Below are positions 31,761 to 40,200 of a stretch of 64,000 bases of DNA, one piece after another; within the stretch, counting starts at the first letter, position 1; the number at the start of each line of letters is the position of its first letter. The DNA comes from Qipengyuania soli. GTDB lineage: Bacteria > Pseudomonadota > Alphaproteobacteria > Sphingomonadales > Sphingomonadaceae. The translations under genes were made by a program, and so were the position numbers. The stretch is from assembly GCF_015529805.1 (NCBI RefSeq), contig NZ_CP064654.1:1240001-1304000 (forward strand). The letters run 5' to 3'. The notes under the pieces were generated by a model. That model was given only the letters and a program-made list of their open reading frames with translations. It made no database searches and was not told where the DNA came from.

Positions 31761-33406
31761 ATATTCGGGTAGTTCGGCCCGCCGCCGCCTTCGGGCGTGG
31801 TCCAGTTGATGTTCTGGTTGGGGTCCTTGATGTCGCAGGTCTTGCAGTGGACACAGTTCTGCGAATTGATCTGGTACTTGGGCTCGCCCGTCGCCTCGTC
31901 GACCAGCCATTCGTAGACGCCTGCCGGGCAGTAGCGGGTCGAGGGTCCGGCGAAGACGCCGAGCTCGCTCGCCTTTTGCAGTTCCATGTCCTTGACCTGC
32001 AGGTGGACGGGCTGGTCCTCGGCATGGTTGGTGTAGCTGAAGGCGACATTGGTCAGGCGGTCGAAGCTCAGCTTTCCGTCGGGCTTCGGATAGTCGATCG
32101 GCTTGTGCAGGTCGGCACGCTGGAGGGCGGTGTAGTCACGGTGGTGCTTCATGGTGATCGGCAGGCCGATCTTGAGCGTCCGCATCCACATGTCGATCCC
32201 GGCGATCACGGTGCCGAGATCTTCGCCCCACTTGGCGACGGCAGGCTGCGCGTTCTGCACGAGCTTCAGCTCCGTGGCGATCCAGCTCGACCGGACTGCG
32301 GCGTCATAATCCATCAGTTCGCTGTGCTGGCTGCCTGCGGCGACCGCTGCCGCAATGCTTTCAGCGGCAAGCATCCCGCTCTTCATCGCGGTGTGGCTGC
32401 CCTTGATGCGCGGCACGTTCACGAAGCCGGCCGAACAGCCGATCAGCGCGCCGCCCGGGAAAGCAAGCTTGGGCACCGACTGCCAGCCACCCTCGTTGAT
32501 CGCGCGCGCGCCGTAGGCGACCCGCTTGCCACCTTCGAGGATCGCGGCGATCTCCGGATGGTGCTTCCAGCGCTGGAATTCCTGGTAGGGCGAAACGTAG
32601 GGATTGGCATAGTCGAGCGCGGTCACGAAGCCCACGGCCACCTGCCCATTCGCCTGGTGGTAGAGGAACCCGCCGCCCCAGGTGCCGGTCTCGCTCAGCG
32701 GCCAGCCCTGCGTGTGGATCACGCGACCCTGTTCGTGCTTGGCGGGATCGATGTCCCACAGTTCCTTGATCCCGATGCCGTAGACCTGCGGCTGGCAATC
32801 CGCCTCAAGGTCGTACTTTGCCTTCATTTGCTTGGTGAGGTTGCCGCGCGCGCCTTCGGCGAAGAGCGTGTACTTGGCGTGGATCTCCATACCGGGCTGG
32901 TAGTCGCCCTTGTGGCTGCCATCGGCCGCGATGCCCATGTCCTGCGTCGCCACGCCGGTAACCGCACCACTCTCGTCGAAAAGCACTTCGGCAGCGGGGA
33001 AGCCCGGGAAGATCATGACCCCCAGACCCTCGGCCTGTTCGGCCAGCCACCGGCAAAGATTGCCGAGCGAACCGGTGTAATTGCCATCGTTCGAAAGGAA
33101 CGGCGGCATGATCAGGTGCGGCATGTCCGACTTGCCGGTTTCCGAGAGCACCCAGTGCCAGTTGTCGGTCACCGGCGTCTCCGCCATCGGGCAACCCATG
33201 GTCCGCCATTCGGGCAGAAGTTCGTCGAGCGCCTTGGGATCGACCACCGCGCCGGAGAGGATGTGGGCGCCGATTTCGCTGCCCTTTTCGAGCACGACGA
33301 CTTCGAGTTCGCCGTTGATCTGCTTCAACCGGATCGCCGCCGCGAGGCCCGCCGGGCCGCCGCCGATGATCACTACGTCGCAGGGCATCGATTCGCGTTC
33401 GCTCAT
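31757..33406 (-). CDS. Electron transfer flavoprotein-ubiquinone oxidoreductase
   Basis: A 549-residue membrane-associated flavoprotein that passes electrons from ETF to ubiquinone during acyl-CoA and amino acid oxidation. The FAD-binding N-terminus is VVIIGGGPAGLAAAIRL. The C-terminal ferredoxin-like part has CPAGVYEW and the [4Fe-4S] cysteines NCVHCKTCDIKDP. The start is ATG at 33406 (MSERESMPCDVVIIGG). It is divergent from the UDG-like gene, 79 bases away, and its stop overlaps the low-GC gene's start. Confidence 0.95.
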   Translation of the reverse strand: MSERESMPCDVVIIGGGPAGLAAAIRLKQINGELEVVVLEKGSEIGAHILSGAVVDPKALDELLPEWRTMGCPMAETPVTDNWHWVLSETGKSDMPHLIMPPFLSNDGNYTGSLGNLCRWLAEQAEGLGVMIFPGFPAAEVLFDESGAVTGVATQDMGIAADGSHKGDYQPGMEIHAKYTLFAEGARGNLTKQMKAKYDLEADCQPQVYGIGIKELWDIDPAKHEQGRVIHTQGWPLSETGTWGGGFLYHQANGQVAVGFVTALDYANPYVSPYQEFQRWKHHPEIAAILEGGKRVAYGARAINEGGWQSVPKLAFPGGALIGCSAGFVNVPRIKGSHTAMKSGMLAAESIAAAVAAGSQHSELMDYDAAVRSSWIATELKLVQNAQPAVAKWGEDLGTVIAGIDMWMRTLKIGLPITMKHHRDYTALQRADLHKPIDYPKPDGKLSFDRLTNVAFSYTNHAEDQPVHLQVKDMELQKASELGVFAGPSTRYCPAGVYEWLVDEATGEPKYQINSQNCVHCKTCDIKDPNQNINWTTPEGGGGPNYPNM

Positions 33407-33485
33407 GTCACTCTCTTTTCGTCGCGTATTCGGTCTCGATGCCTTGATTGGTGGCGCGTTAGAGGTCAAGACCTGCGACCAACCG

Positions 33486-34271
33486 ATGAGCGATGCAATC
33501 CCCCTCGAAACCGGCGATTTCACGCCCCTCGACGCGATCGAGGGGGCGCTCGACTGGTGGCGCGAGGCAGGCGTCGACTGCGATTTTTCGGAAGAAGCCA
33601 CTGACTGGCTGGCAAAGCCCGAGCCCGAAGATGCCGTAGCGGCTCCGCCGCCACCCATTGCGGTCGCTCCTCCTCCCCAAAGCCCGCTCCAGCGTGCTCT
33701 CGAACAGGAAGATCGTCCGGTTATGGGCGGGCCGCAGACCGGGTGGCCCGACACGCTGGAAAATTTTCGCGAATGGTGGATGACCGAGGCCTCTCTCGGC
33801 GAAGGCGCGCTCGACAGGCGCCTTCCGCCGCGCGGAGTTGCCGGAGCAAGGTTGATGGTCCTGGTCGGCCAGCCCGAGCAGGATGATGCGGAAGGCCTGC
33901 TGACAGGCGGAGCCGGGCAGTTGCTGGTTTCGCTGCTGAAAGCGATGGGCGTGGCCGAGCACGAGACCTATCTTGCCAGCGCCCTCCCCTCGGCCATGGC
34001 TTTGCCCGACTGGCAGGAACTCTCGCGCGCCAGGCTCGGCGAGGTCGTGCGCCACCATATCGCACTGGCACGGCCGCAGCGCCTGCTCGCCGTGGGTCGC
34101 GGACAGCTGGCCTTGTTCGGCATTGCTCCCGAACAGGCGCAGGAACCGCTGGCCATCGAATGCGGCGGCACGATGATCCCGCTGCTGTCCGCTCCCGAAC
34201 TATCGCAAATCGCCCGCTCCCCCGCCCGCCGCGCCCGGATGTGGCAACGCTGGCTCGACTGGACCGCATGA
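33486..34271 (+). CDS. Degenerate uracil-DNA glycosylase-like protein
   Basis: A 261-residue protein with the core of the uracil-DNA glycosylase superfamily (LMVLVGQPEQDDAEG, TGGAGQLLVSLLKAMGV, LARPQRLLAVGRGQLALFG). In family 4 enzymes the first motif reads like GEAPG followed by acidic residues; here residues 128-132 are GQPEQ. The four cluster cysteines of family 4 are also absent; only two cysteines occur in the whole protein. A Pro/Ala-rich linker lies at about residues 47-65. Base excision is doubtful; a DNA-binding or structural role is possible. The end overlaps the transglycosylase start (ATGA). Confidence 0.78.
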   Translation: MSDAIPLETGDFTPLDAIEGALDWWREAGVDCDFSEEATDWLAKPEPEDAVAAPPPPIAVAPPPQSPLQRALEQEDRPVMGGPQTGWPDTLENFREWWMTEASLGEGALDRRLPPRGVAGARLMVLVGQPEQDDAEGLLTGGAGQLLVSLLKAMGVAEHETYLASALPSAMALPDWQELSRARLGEVVRHHIALARPQRLLAVGRGQLALFGIAPEQAQEPLAIECGGTMIPLLSAPELSQIARSPARRARMWQRWLDWTA

Positions 34272-35992
34272 CTCCCAAATACCTCCCCCCGATAATTGCC
34301 CTGACCCTCGCCGCACCGCTCGCTGCCCAGCCAGCTGCCGTGCAGGAAAGCAGTGTCGAGTACTTCACCCGCTCGCACCAGCAGGCACTCCCGCGCCTCT
34401 TGTCGGATGAAGACCGTGCGTTCTACGGCTCGTTCTACGAAGCCATCGACACCCAGAACTGGAGCCGGGTCGAGGTGATGCTGACCGAGCGCAGCGAAGG
34501 CCCGCTGCACGGTGCAGCGCTGGCAAGCTACTACCTCCACCCGCAAAGCCCGCGCATCGAATTGCCCCGGATCCAGGACTGGCTTTCGCGCTACAGCCGC
34601 CTGCCGCAGGCAGCCGGGATCGTGCGCCTCGGACAGACTCGCGGGTTGGAGAATGCGCCTTACCTCCCGCGCGAACGCGAACTGGTGCGCCAGCCCGGCC
34701 TCAGCAAGCGCATCCGCCCGTCTAGCGTGCAGGATGGCACGATGCCGGCCTCGGTCGGCGAGGCTATCCTCGAGCGGATCACCAAGGACGATCCCGATGG
34801 TGCGCGGCTGTTGCTCGACGGTGTCGATGCGACCCTGTCCGGTGACGCGCGTGCCGAGTGGCGCCAGCGCATCGCCTGGAGCTATTACATCGAGAACCGC
34901 GATGCGCAGGCCTGGGCACAGGCGGAGAGCGTGCGCGATGGCGGCAGCGGTCCCTGGCTGGCCGAGGGAGACTGGGTTGCAGGCCTTTCCGCGTGGCGGC
35001 TGGGCGATTGCGACAATGCGGCCAAGGCGTTCCTGCGCAGTGCCGGAAGCGCCACCAATCCCGAGCTGGCGACTGCGGCGAATTACTGGGCGAGCCGCGC
35101 CCTCACCCGCTGCCGCGAGCCGGAACGTGCGGCCGAGCAGCTGCGCGCCGCGACGCGATATCCCGAAACCCTGTATGGCATGCTCGCCCACGAACAACTC
35201 GGCCGAGATTTGCCGGGAACCCATGCGACCCCCGACCTGACACCGGAGGATTGGCGTCGGCTGGGAGACGAGGATGCTGCGAGGCAGGCGGTCATGCTCG
35301 CCGAAATCGGCAGGAGAGACGAGGCCGACGAGGTTCTGCGCTGGCTGGTGCGGACAGGCGATCCGGCGGACTTCGGTGCCTTGTCGCGCCTGGCACGCGC
35401 GCTGGGTCTGACCGGTGCCCAGAACTTCATGGCCTACAATGCGCCGCGCGGCGCTTCCTCGCATCCAAGCTTGCGCTATCCGGTCACTTTCCGTGCACCT
35501 GTTGGCGGATGGCGCATCGACCCGGCACTGGCATTCGCCCACGCGCTGCAGGAGTCGAACTTTCGCGAGAGCGTCGTCAGCCCGGCGAATGCCATCGGCC
35601 TGATGCAGATCCGGCCTATCGCCGCGCGTGAATACGCCGCTTCGATCAACATGAGCGCGAGCGCAAATCTCAAGGACCCCGCAGTAAACCTCGCCTTCGG
35701 CCAGCGCACGCTCGAATCGCTGGGATCGGCAGGATATACGCAAGGAAAGCTGCCCAAGGTCATGGCGGCCTATAATGCGGGACCGACACCCGTTTCCCGT
35801 TGGGAGAGCGAGGTCCGCGACCAGAACGACCCGCTGCTCTACATGGAATCGATCCCCTATTGGGAGACGCGCGGATACGTCGCCATCGTGATGCGCAATT
35901 ACTGGATGTACTTGCGACAGGCCGATGCACCCGCGCCAAGTCGCAAGGAACTTGCCGAGAACGATTGGCCCATGTTTCCGCGGGCGAGATAG
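34268..35992 (+). CDS. Soluble lytic murein transglycosylase (SLT domain)
   Basis: A 574-residue exported protein with a signal peptide (about residues 1-22, ending PLAAQ), a long alpha-helical superhelix rich in Ala, Arg and Leu, and a C-terminal SLT domain. The catalytic Glu is in HALQESNFRESV, followed by SPANAIGLMQI and the AYNAGP motif. It cleaves peptidoglycan glycan strands in the periplasm, forming anhydro-muropeptides. The start overlaps the UDG-like stop, so the two are translated together. Length fits the Slt70-like group. Confidence 0.92.
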   Translation: MTPKYLPPIIALTLAAPLAAQPAAVQESSVEYFTRSHQQALPRLLSDEDRAFYGSFYEAIDTQNWSRVEVMLTERSEGPLHGAALASYYLHPQSPRIELPRIQDWLSRYSRLPQAAGIVRLGQTRGLENAPYLPRERELVRQPGLSKRIRPSSVQDGTMPASVGEAILERITKDDPDGARLLLDGVDATLSGDARAEWRQRIAWSYYIENRDAQAWAQAESVRDGGSGPWLAEGDWVAGLSAWRLGDCDNAAKAFLRSAGSATNPELATAANYWASRALTRCREPERAAEQLRAATRYPETLYGMLAHEQLGRDLPGTHATPDLTPEDWRRLGDEDAARQAVMLAEIGRRDEADEVLRWLVRTGDPADFGALSRLARALGLTGAQNFMAYNAPRGASSHPSLRYPVTFRAPVGGWRIDPALAFAHALQESNFRESVVSPANAIGLMQIRPIAAREYAASINMSASANLKDPAVNLAFGQRTLESLGSAGYTQGKLPKVMAAYNAGPTPVSRWESEVRDQNDPLLYMESIPYWETRGYVAIVMRNYWMYLRQADAPAPSRKELAENDWPMFPRAR

Positions 35993-36004
35993 GGATTACC
36001 GAAC

Positions 36005-36532
36005 ATGGCAATCGACGAAAGCCGCACCTTCAAGCCGATCCGGATTGCCCTGCTGACGATCTCGGATTCGCGCACTTTGGCCGATGACACTTCCGGGGAC
36101 ATCCTCGCCGAGCGCATACTTGGCGCCGGCCACGAACTTTCCGCGCGCGAGATCAGCCGAGACAGCGTCGAACAGATTGCAGCACACCTCCACCGCTGGA
36201 TCGATGACGAGGCGATCGATTGCGTCATCACCACGGGCGGAACCGGACTGACCGGGCGCGACGTTACCCCCGAGGCGCTCGACCGCGTGAAAAGCAAGGA
36301 CATCCCCGGCTTCGGCGAACTGTTCCGCTGGCTCAGCTACAAGACCATCGGCACCAGCACGATCCAGAGTCGAGCCTGTGCGGTGCTGGCGCGCGGGACC
36401 TATATCTTTGCCCTGCCTGGCTCGAACGGCGCGGTGAAGGACGGTTGGGACATGATCCTGGCCGAGCAGCTCGACAGCCGCAATCGGCCCTGCAATTTCG
36501 TCGAGCTAATGCCGCGCCTGCGAGAGCGGTAA
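36005..36532 (+). CDS. moaB: Molybdenum cofactor biosynthesis protein B
   Basis: A 175-residue MoaB/MogA-fold protein. The molybdopterin-binding signature TTGGTGLTGRDVTPEAL near residue 78 is clear, as is the late FALPGSNGAVKDGWD. It adenylates molybdopterin before molybdate insertion. It begins 12 bases after the transglycosylase stop and could be co-transcribed. No other moa genes are present in the window. Confidence 0.93.
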   Translation: MAIDESRTFKPIRIALLTISDSRTLADDTSGDILAERILGAGHELSAREISRDSVEQIAAHLHRWIDDEAIDCVITTGGTGLTGRDVTPEALDRVKSKDIPGFGELFRWLSYKTIGTSTIQSRACAVLARGTYIFALPGSNGAVKDGWDMILAEQLDSRNRPCNFVELMPRLRER

Positions 36533-36551
36533 CCTCTGTTCGAACGCTTTC

Positions 36552-36566
36552 GTTCCATGTATGTTC
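36552..36566 (+). promoter_or_regulatory. Candidate LexA (SOS) box
   Basis: GTTC at 36552-36555 and GTTC at 36563-36566 are separated by seven bases, which is the GTTC-N7-GTTC direct repeat described for LexA sites in Alphaproteobacteria. A third GTTC occurs at 36538-36541. The box lies at the very start of a radical SAM protein gene and overlaps its first ATG (36561), so the true start could be the GTG at 36573. The match is by pattern only. Confidence 0.5.
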
Positions 36567-37670
36567 TCATGCGTGGAACGCCGACTCGCCCCAGCCATTG
36601 CCGGACGCGGCGCGCAAGGCGCTGACGTGCCGACGCGCTTCGGCCTCGCCACGCGCGAAGTTGATGGCGACTGGCGCGACTACATGGAGATGCTGGGCAA
36701 TCTCGAAGGTGGTCCTCCGATAAAACTGAAGACTGAGGTCACCGAAGAACGTCCCAAGACGATCCTCAGCTTCAACCAGTCGCCCGACATCGGTTTCGAC
36801 CGCTCGATCAACGCCTATCGTGGATGCGAGCATGGCTGCGTCTATTGCTTCGCCAGGCCTACCCATGCCTACCACGACCTGTCCCCTGGCCTCGATTTCG
36901 AGACCAAGCTGTTTGCCAAGCCGAACGCGGCCGAGATCCTCCGGGCGACGCTAGCGAAGCCGAAGTACCGACCCAAACCCATCGCCATGGGCACCAACAC
37001 CGATCCGTACCAACCTATCGAGAACCGCTATCGCATAACACGCAGCGTCCTCGAGGTTTGCCTGGATGCGCGACACCCGGTCACGATCACTACCAAGTCG
37101 GACCGCGTCGTTGCAGATCTCGATCTGCTCGAGGAAATGGCCAGGCTACGCCTCGTGGCGGTGGCGATATCGGTGACAACGCTGGACCCCAGGCTGTCTG
37201 GCAAGCTCGAACCGCGCGCAGCTTCTCCGGCCAAGCGCCTCGCAGCTTTACAGAAACTCGTCGATGCTGGCGTTCCAAGCCACTGTTCGGTCGCCCCGGT
37301 CATCCCGGCGATCACGGACGAATTCATGGAGGAGACCGTCCAGCGCGCGGCCGCTCTCGGTGTTGATTCTTGCGGCTGGATACCCCTGCGCCTGCCGCAT
37401 GAAGTTGCCCCGCTCTTCCGTGAGTGGCTGTCTGTCCACTACCCAGAGCGCGGAGACAAGGTGATGAGCATCGTGAGGTCGATCCGCGATGGGAAGGACA
37501 ACGATCCAAACTTCTTCAGCCGGATGAAGCCGACCGGTGTTTGGGCCGATCTCTTCCGTGCCCGTTTCCGCCTTGCATGCAAGCGGGCCGGTCTGGGCAA
37601 GGCGAAGTTCGAACTGGACTGCACGAAATTCAGACCACCGGCCGTGGGCGGACAGATGCGCCTTCTATAG
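36561..37670 (+). CDS. PA0069 family radical SAM protein (SplB-like)
   Basis: A 369-residue radical SAM enzyme. The cluster motif is RGCEHGCVYC (CX3CX2C), followed by FARPTHAYHDLSPGLDFE, the mark of the PA0069/COG1533 family. It binds a [4Fe-4S] cluster and SAM; the family is annotated as related to spore photoproduct lyase but the substrate is unproven. The start is uncertain: ATG 36561 lies within a candidate LexA box, and GTG 36573 keeps the family opening near IAGRGAQGADVPTRFG. A DNA-damage role would fit the box. It follows moaB by 28 bases. Confidence 0.88.
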   Translation: MFSCVERRLAPAIAGRGAQGADVPTRFGLATREVDGDWRDYMEMLGNLEGGPPIKLKTEVTEERPKTILSFNQSPDIGFDRSINAYRGCEHGCVYCFARPTHAYHDLSPGLDFETKLFAKPNAAEILRATLAKPKYRPKPIAMGTNTDPYQPIENRYRITRSVLEVCLDARHPVTITTKSDRVVADLDLLEEMARLRLVAVAISVTTLDPRLSGKLEPRAASPAKRLAALQKLVDAGVPSHCSVAPVIPAITDEFMEETVQRAAALGVDSCGWIPLRLPHEVAPLFREWLSVHYPERGDKVMSIVRSIRDGKDNDPNFFSRMKPTGVWADLFRARFRLACKRAGLGKAKFELDCTKFRPPAVGGQMRLL

Positions 37671-37735
37671 AGGCATTGCGCAATGACTTGCGCCTGTTAG
37701 GCTCGTACCGGAACGACAGGCGGGAGAGATATCAA

Positions 37736-39247
37736 ATGCGGCTGAAGACATCCTTGAGCGTGCTGGCATTGCTGGCAATTTCCGGAGTCCCTGCATCGGC
37801 GGAAACGCCTGATCGGGCGGCCATTGCCGAGACCGTGGCCAATCAGCGCGACACCACGATCAAGGCCCTGCGGGACTGGATCGCCCTGCCGACCATTGCT
37901 GCGGAAAAGATGAACACGCCGGCAGGCGCGGAATACATGCGTCAGCTCGCGCTCGACGCGGGCTTCCAGAAGGCCGAGATCATTCCCACCGACGGCGTTC
38001 CGGGTGTTTTCGCGACGCTCGATGCGGGGGCAAAGACCACCCTTGGCATCTATTTCATGTACGATGTGAAGCAGTTCGATCCTTCCGAATGGAATTCTCC
38101 CCCACTCGAAGGAGCGATCGTCGAGCGCGAAGGCGAAGGCAAGGCGCTGGTCGGGCGCGGGGCGGTGAACCAGAAGGGGCCTGAAATGGCCTTTCTCGCA
38201 GCGCTAAAGGCCATCCAGGCGAGCGGCCGGAAGCTTCCCGTAAACCTCGTCCTGGTCGCCGAGGGCGAGGAGGAGGTCGCCTCGACGAACTTCCCGCAGG
38301 TGGTTGCCGCACCTCAGGTCCGCGAAGCATTATCGAAGACCATCGGCGTTTTCATCCCCGCAGCGGCACAGAGCAAGGATGGCAGCGCGAACATCACGCT
38401 GGGCGCCAAGGGGGCGATCGAGTTCCAGCTTGTGGTCGGGGGAGAGACCTCGGACCGCTATCCCAAGACCGACATCCACTCTTCCAACCATGCGCGGATC
38501 GAAAGCCCGGCATGGCGGCTGGTCAAGGCTCTCGACACACTGGCGGCGGACGATGGGCACACGCCGGCGATCGACGGATGGTTTGAAAACGTGAAGCCCC
38601 TCACGCAGCGCCAGAAGGACCTGATTGCCGAAGGTGCGAAGCGCAACCCGGAAGAGGATGCGAAAAAGCTGCTTGGTGTCGGTCGGTGGATCGATGACGA
38701 GCCCTATGTGACCAGCCTCGAACGTCTGGTTTCTCAGCCGACCGTCAATATCCAGGGCCTGATTGCAGGCTATACCGGACCGGGCGGCAAGACCGTCCTG
38801 CCCGGGCGTGCCGAAGCCAAGCTCGAATTCCGCCTCGTACCTGCGATGACCAAGGACGAGGCGGTATCCAAGCTCAAAGCCCACCTTGCCAAGCGTGGCT
38901 TTGACGACGTGCAGGTCACTGTCTCGGGCGGCTACGGCCCGAACGAGACCGACGAAGACAGCACCCTGATCCGCGCGCAGAAGACACTCTTCGAACGCAC
39001 CGGCATCCCCTACTCGATCACACCGCGTAATGCCGGAAGCTGGCCGGGCGTGATTTTCAACGGGGCTCCCCTGAACCTGCCTGCATCACAATTCGGCCTG
39101 GGACGAGGCGGCGGAGCGCATGCGCCCAACGAATGGTTCCTGATCGAAAGCAGCGACCCCAAGGTTTACGGCCTTGATCAGGCCACGATGGCTTATGTGG
39201 ACTATCTCTACGTCGTCGCGGAAGAGGCGAAGAAAGGGAAGAAGTAG
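37736..39247 (+). CDS. M20-family peptidase-like protein with altered metal ligands
   Basis: A 503-residue exported protein: signal peptide MRLKTSLSVLALLAISGVPASA, GGGAGAG-type ribosome site before the ATG at 37736 (CGGGAGAG). The fold is M20 with LFMYD at the usual GHXD site (Met108 for His, Asp110 kept), GRGAVNQKG at the usual GRGXXDXKG site (Asn145 for the bridging Asp), AEGEEEVAS with both glutamates kept, and a C-terminal GGGAHAPNE with its His. Two of five classic zinc ligands are thus changed, so metal use or activity may differ. The role is probably periplasmic peptide or amide hydrolysis, if active. Confidence 0.8.
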   Translation: MRLKTSLSVLALLAISGVPASAETPDRAAIAETVANQRDTTIKALRDWIALPTIAAEKMNTPAGAEYMRQLALDAGFQKAEIIPTDGVPGVFATLDAGAKTTLGIYFMYDVKQFDPSEWNSPPLEGAIVEREGEGKALVGRGAVNQKGPEMAFLAALKAIQASGRKLPVNLVLVAEGEEEVASTNFPQVVAAPQVREALSKTIGVFIPAAAQSKDGSANITLGAKGAIEFQLVVGGETSDRYPKTDIHSSNHARIESPAWRLVKALDTLAADDGHTPAIDGWFENVKPLTQRQKDLIAEGAKRNPEEDAKKLLGVGRWIDDEPYVTSLERLVSQPTVNIQGLIAGYTGPGGKTVLPGRAEAKLEFRLVPAMTKDEAVSKLKAHLAKRGFDDVQVTVSGGYGPNETDEDSTLIRAQKTLFERTGIPYSITPRNAGSWPGVIFNGAPLNLPASQFGLGRGGGAHAPNEWFLIESSDPKVYGLDQATMAYVDYLYVVAEEAKKGKK

Positions 39248-39254
39248 ACCGGGG

Positions 39255-39686
39255 TCAGAAGCCCGCCCCGGCCGACCCGGGCTTGAAACGGATCAAGCGA
39301 CTGTCGACCAGCGCGGCGGTGCGGTTCACCACTGCCTTCTGGTAGTCAGGATCCTTGATCATCTCGAAGAACGCCGCGCTGTTCGGATATTGCGCGACGA
39401 AGCCGTCGTGCCACTGCTTGTCGGCAGGGCCCGTTACCATGGTCTGGAATGCTCCGCGCCACACGATGCTGCCGCCGACGCGACGGAAGATCGGGCCGCT
39501 GGTTTTGCCGTACTCTTCATAAGCCCGCCGACCCGACCAGCCATTGCCGTGATGCTCGTGCCCCTCGGGGTATTCGGCATGGTCGCGATAAAGCAGCAGG
39601 TTGAGCATGTGGATCGGCTCGTCGCGCGGAAGGTCCTTGAAGGCGGCGAAATTGGCCGGGCTCGGGTCGATATAGCGCTCAGTCAT
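39255..39686 (-). CDS. DUF1330 domain protein
   Basis: A 143-residue small protein of the DUF1330 type (ferredoxin-like dimeric alpha/beta barrel), with PIHMLNLLLYRDHAEY near residue 25 and WHDGFVAQYPNSAAFFEMI near residue 92, both typical strand-helix pieces of the family. The biochemical role is unknown. It converges with the M20 gene (seven-base gap) and its start overlaps the GNAT gene end by eight bases, suggesting a common message with the GNAT and ligase genes upstream. Confidence 0.8.
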   Translation of the reverse strand: MTERYIDPSPANFAAFKDLPRDEPIHMLNLLLYRDHAEYPEGHEHHGNGWSGRRAYEEYGKTSGPIFRRVGGSIVWRGAFQTMVTGPADKQWHDGFVAQYPNSAAFFEMIKDPDYQKAVVNRTAALVDSRLIRFKPGSAGAGF

Positions 39687-40200
39687 GGTCCCATCCCTCT
39701 CCTGTCAGGTCGCATTGCATATAGACGGTATCGAGAACCCGCCCGAACTTGAAGCCGACATTGCGCATCCGGCCGGCGTGGGCGAAGCCGAGCTTGGCAT
39801 GGAGCGCGACAGAAGCGGGCTCCCCGCCTCCGATGACGGCTATCATCTGCTTGAATCCGCATTCGCGCGAGGCCTCGAGGAGGTTACCGAGCAGGAGCGA
39901 GCCTATTCCCATCCCGCGCGCCTCGGCTGCGATGTAAATGCTGTTCTCGCAGGTCCGGGCGTAGGCAGCGCGAGGCCGGAATTGCGTGGCATAGGCATAG
40001 CCAAGCACCTCCCCTGCACGCTCGGCGACTAGGAAGGGCCAACCCTTCGCGGAGATGTCCGCGATCTTCTGCGCCCACTCGGCCTCACTCGGCCCCTCGC
40101 TGTCGAAGGAGGCAGTGCCATGGGCGACGTGGTAATCGTAAATGGCACTGATGGCCCGCGCGTCACCGGGATGCGCGGGCCTGATCTGCAGGTCAGCCAA
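39679..40200 (-). CDS. GNAT N-acetyltransferase (phosphinothricin acetyltransferase-like)
   Basis: About 173 residues of a single GNAT domain. The start is not a plain ATG: the sequence opens LADLQIRPAHPGDARAIS, with TTG at 40200 overlapping the ligase stop by eight bases. The acetyl-CoA loop is ARGMGIGSLLLGNLL near residue 90 and GFAHAGRMRNVGFKFGR is typical of the Pat/MnaT family. It may acetylate a small amine or methionine sulfone-type compound. The exact start codon is the least certain point. Confidence 0.82.
   Translation of the reverse strand: MADLQIRPAHPGDARAISAIYDYHVAHGTASFDSEGPSEAEWAQKIADISAKGWPFLVAERAGEVLGYAYATQFRPRAAYARTCENSIYIAAEARGMGIGSLLLGNLLEASRECGFKQMIAVIGGGEPASVALHAKLGFAHAGRMRNVGFKFGRVLDTVYMQCDLTGEGWDHD

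Noticed and set aside
31761..31910. N-terminal extension of the low-GC gene
   Set aside because: It shadows the ETF-QO C-terminus and is Arg-rich; the GTG at 31760 gives a clean GTGA junction.
36538..36555. GTTC-N10-GTTC as the SOS box
   Set aside because: The spacing is ten, not seven; the neighbouring GTTC-N7-GTTC at 36552-36566 fits the described pattern.
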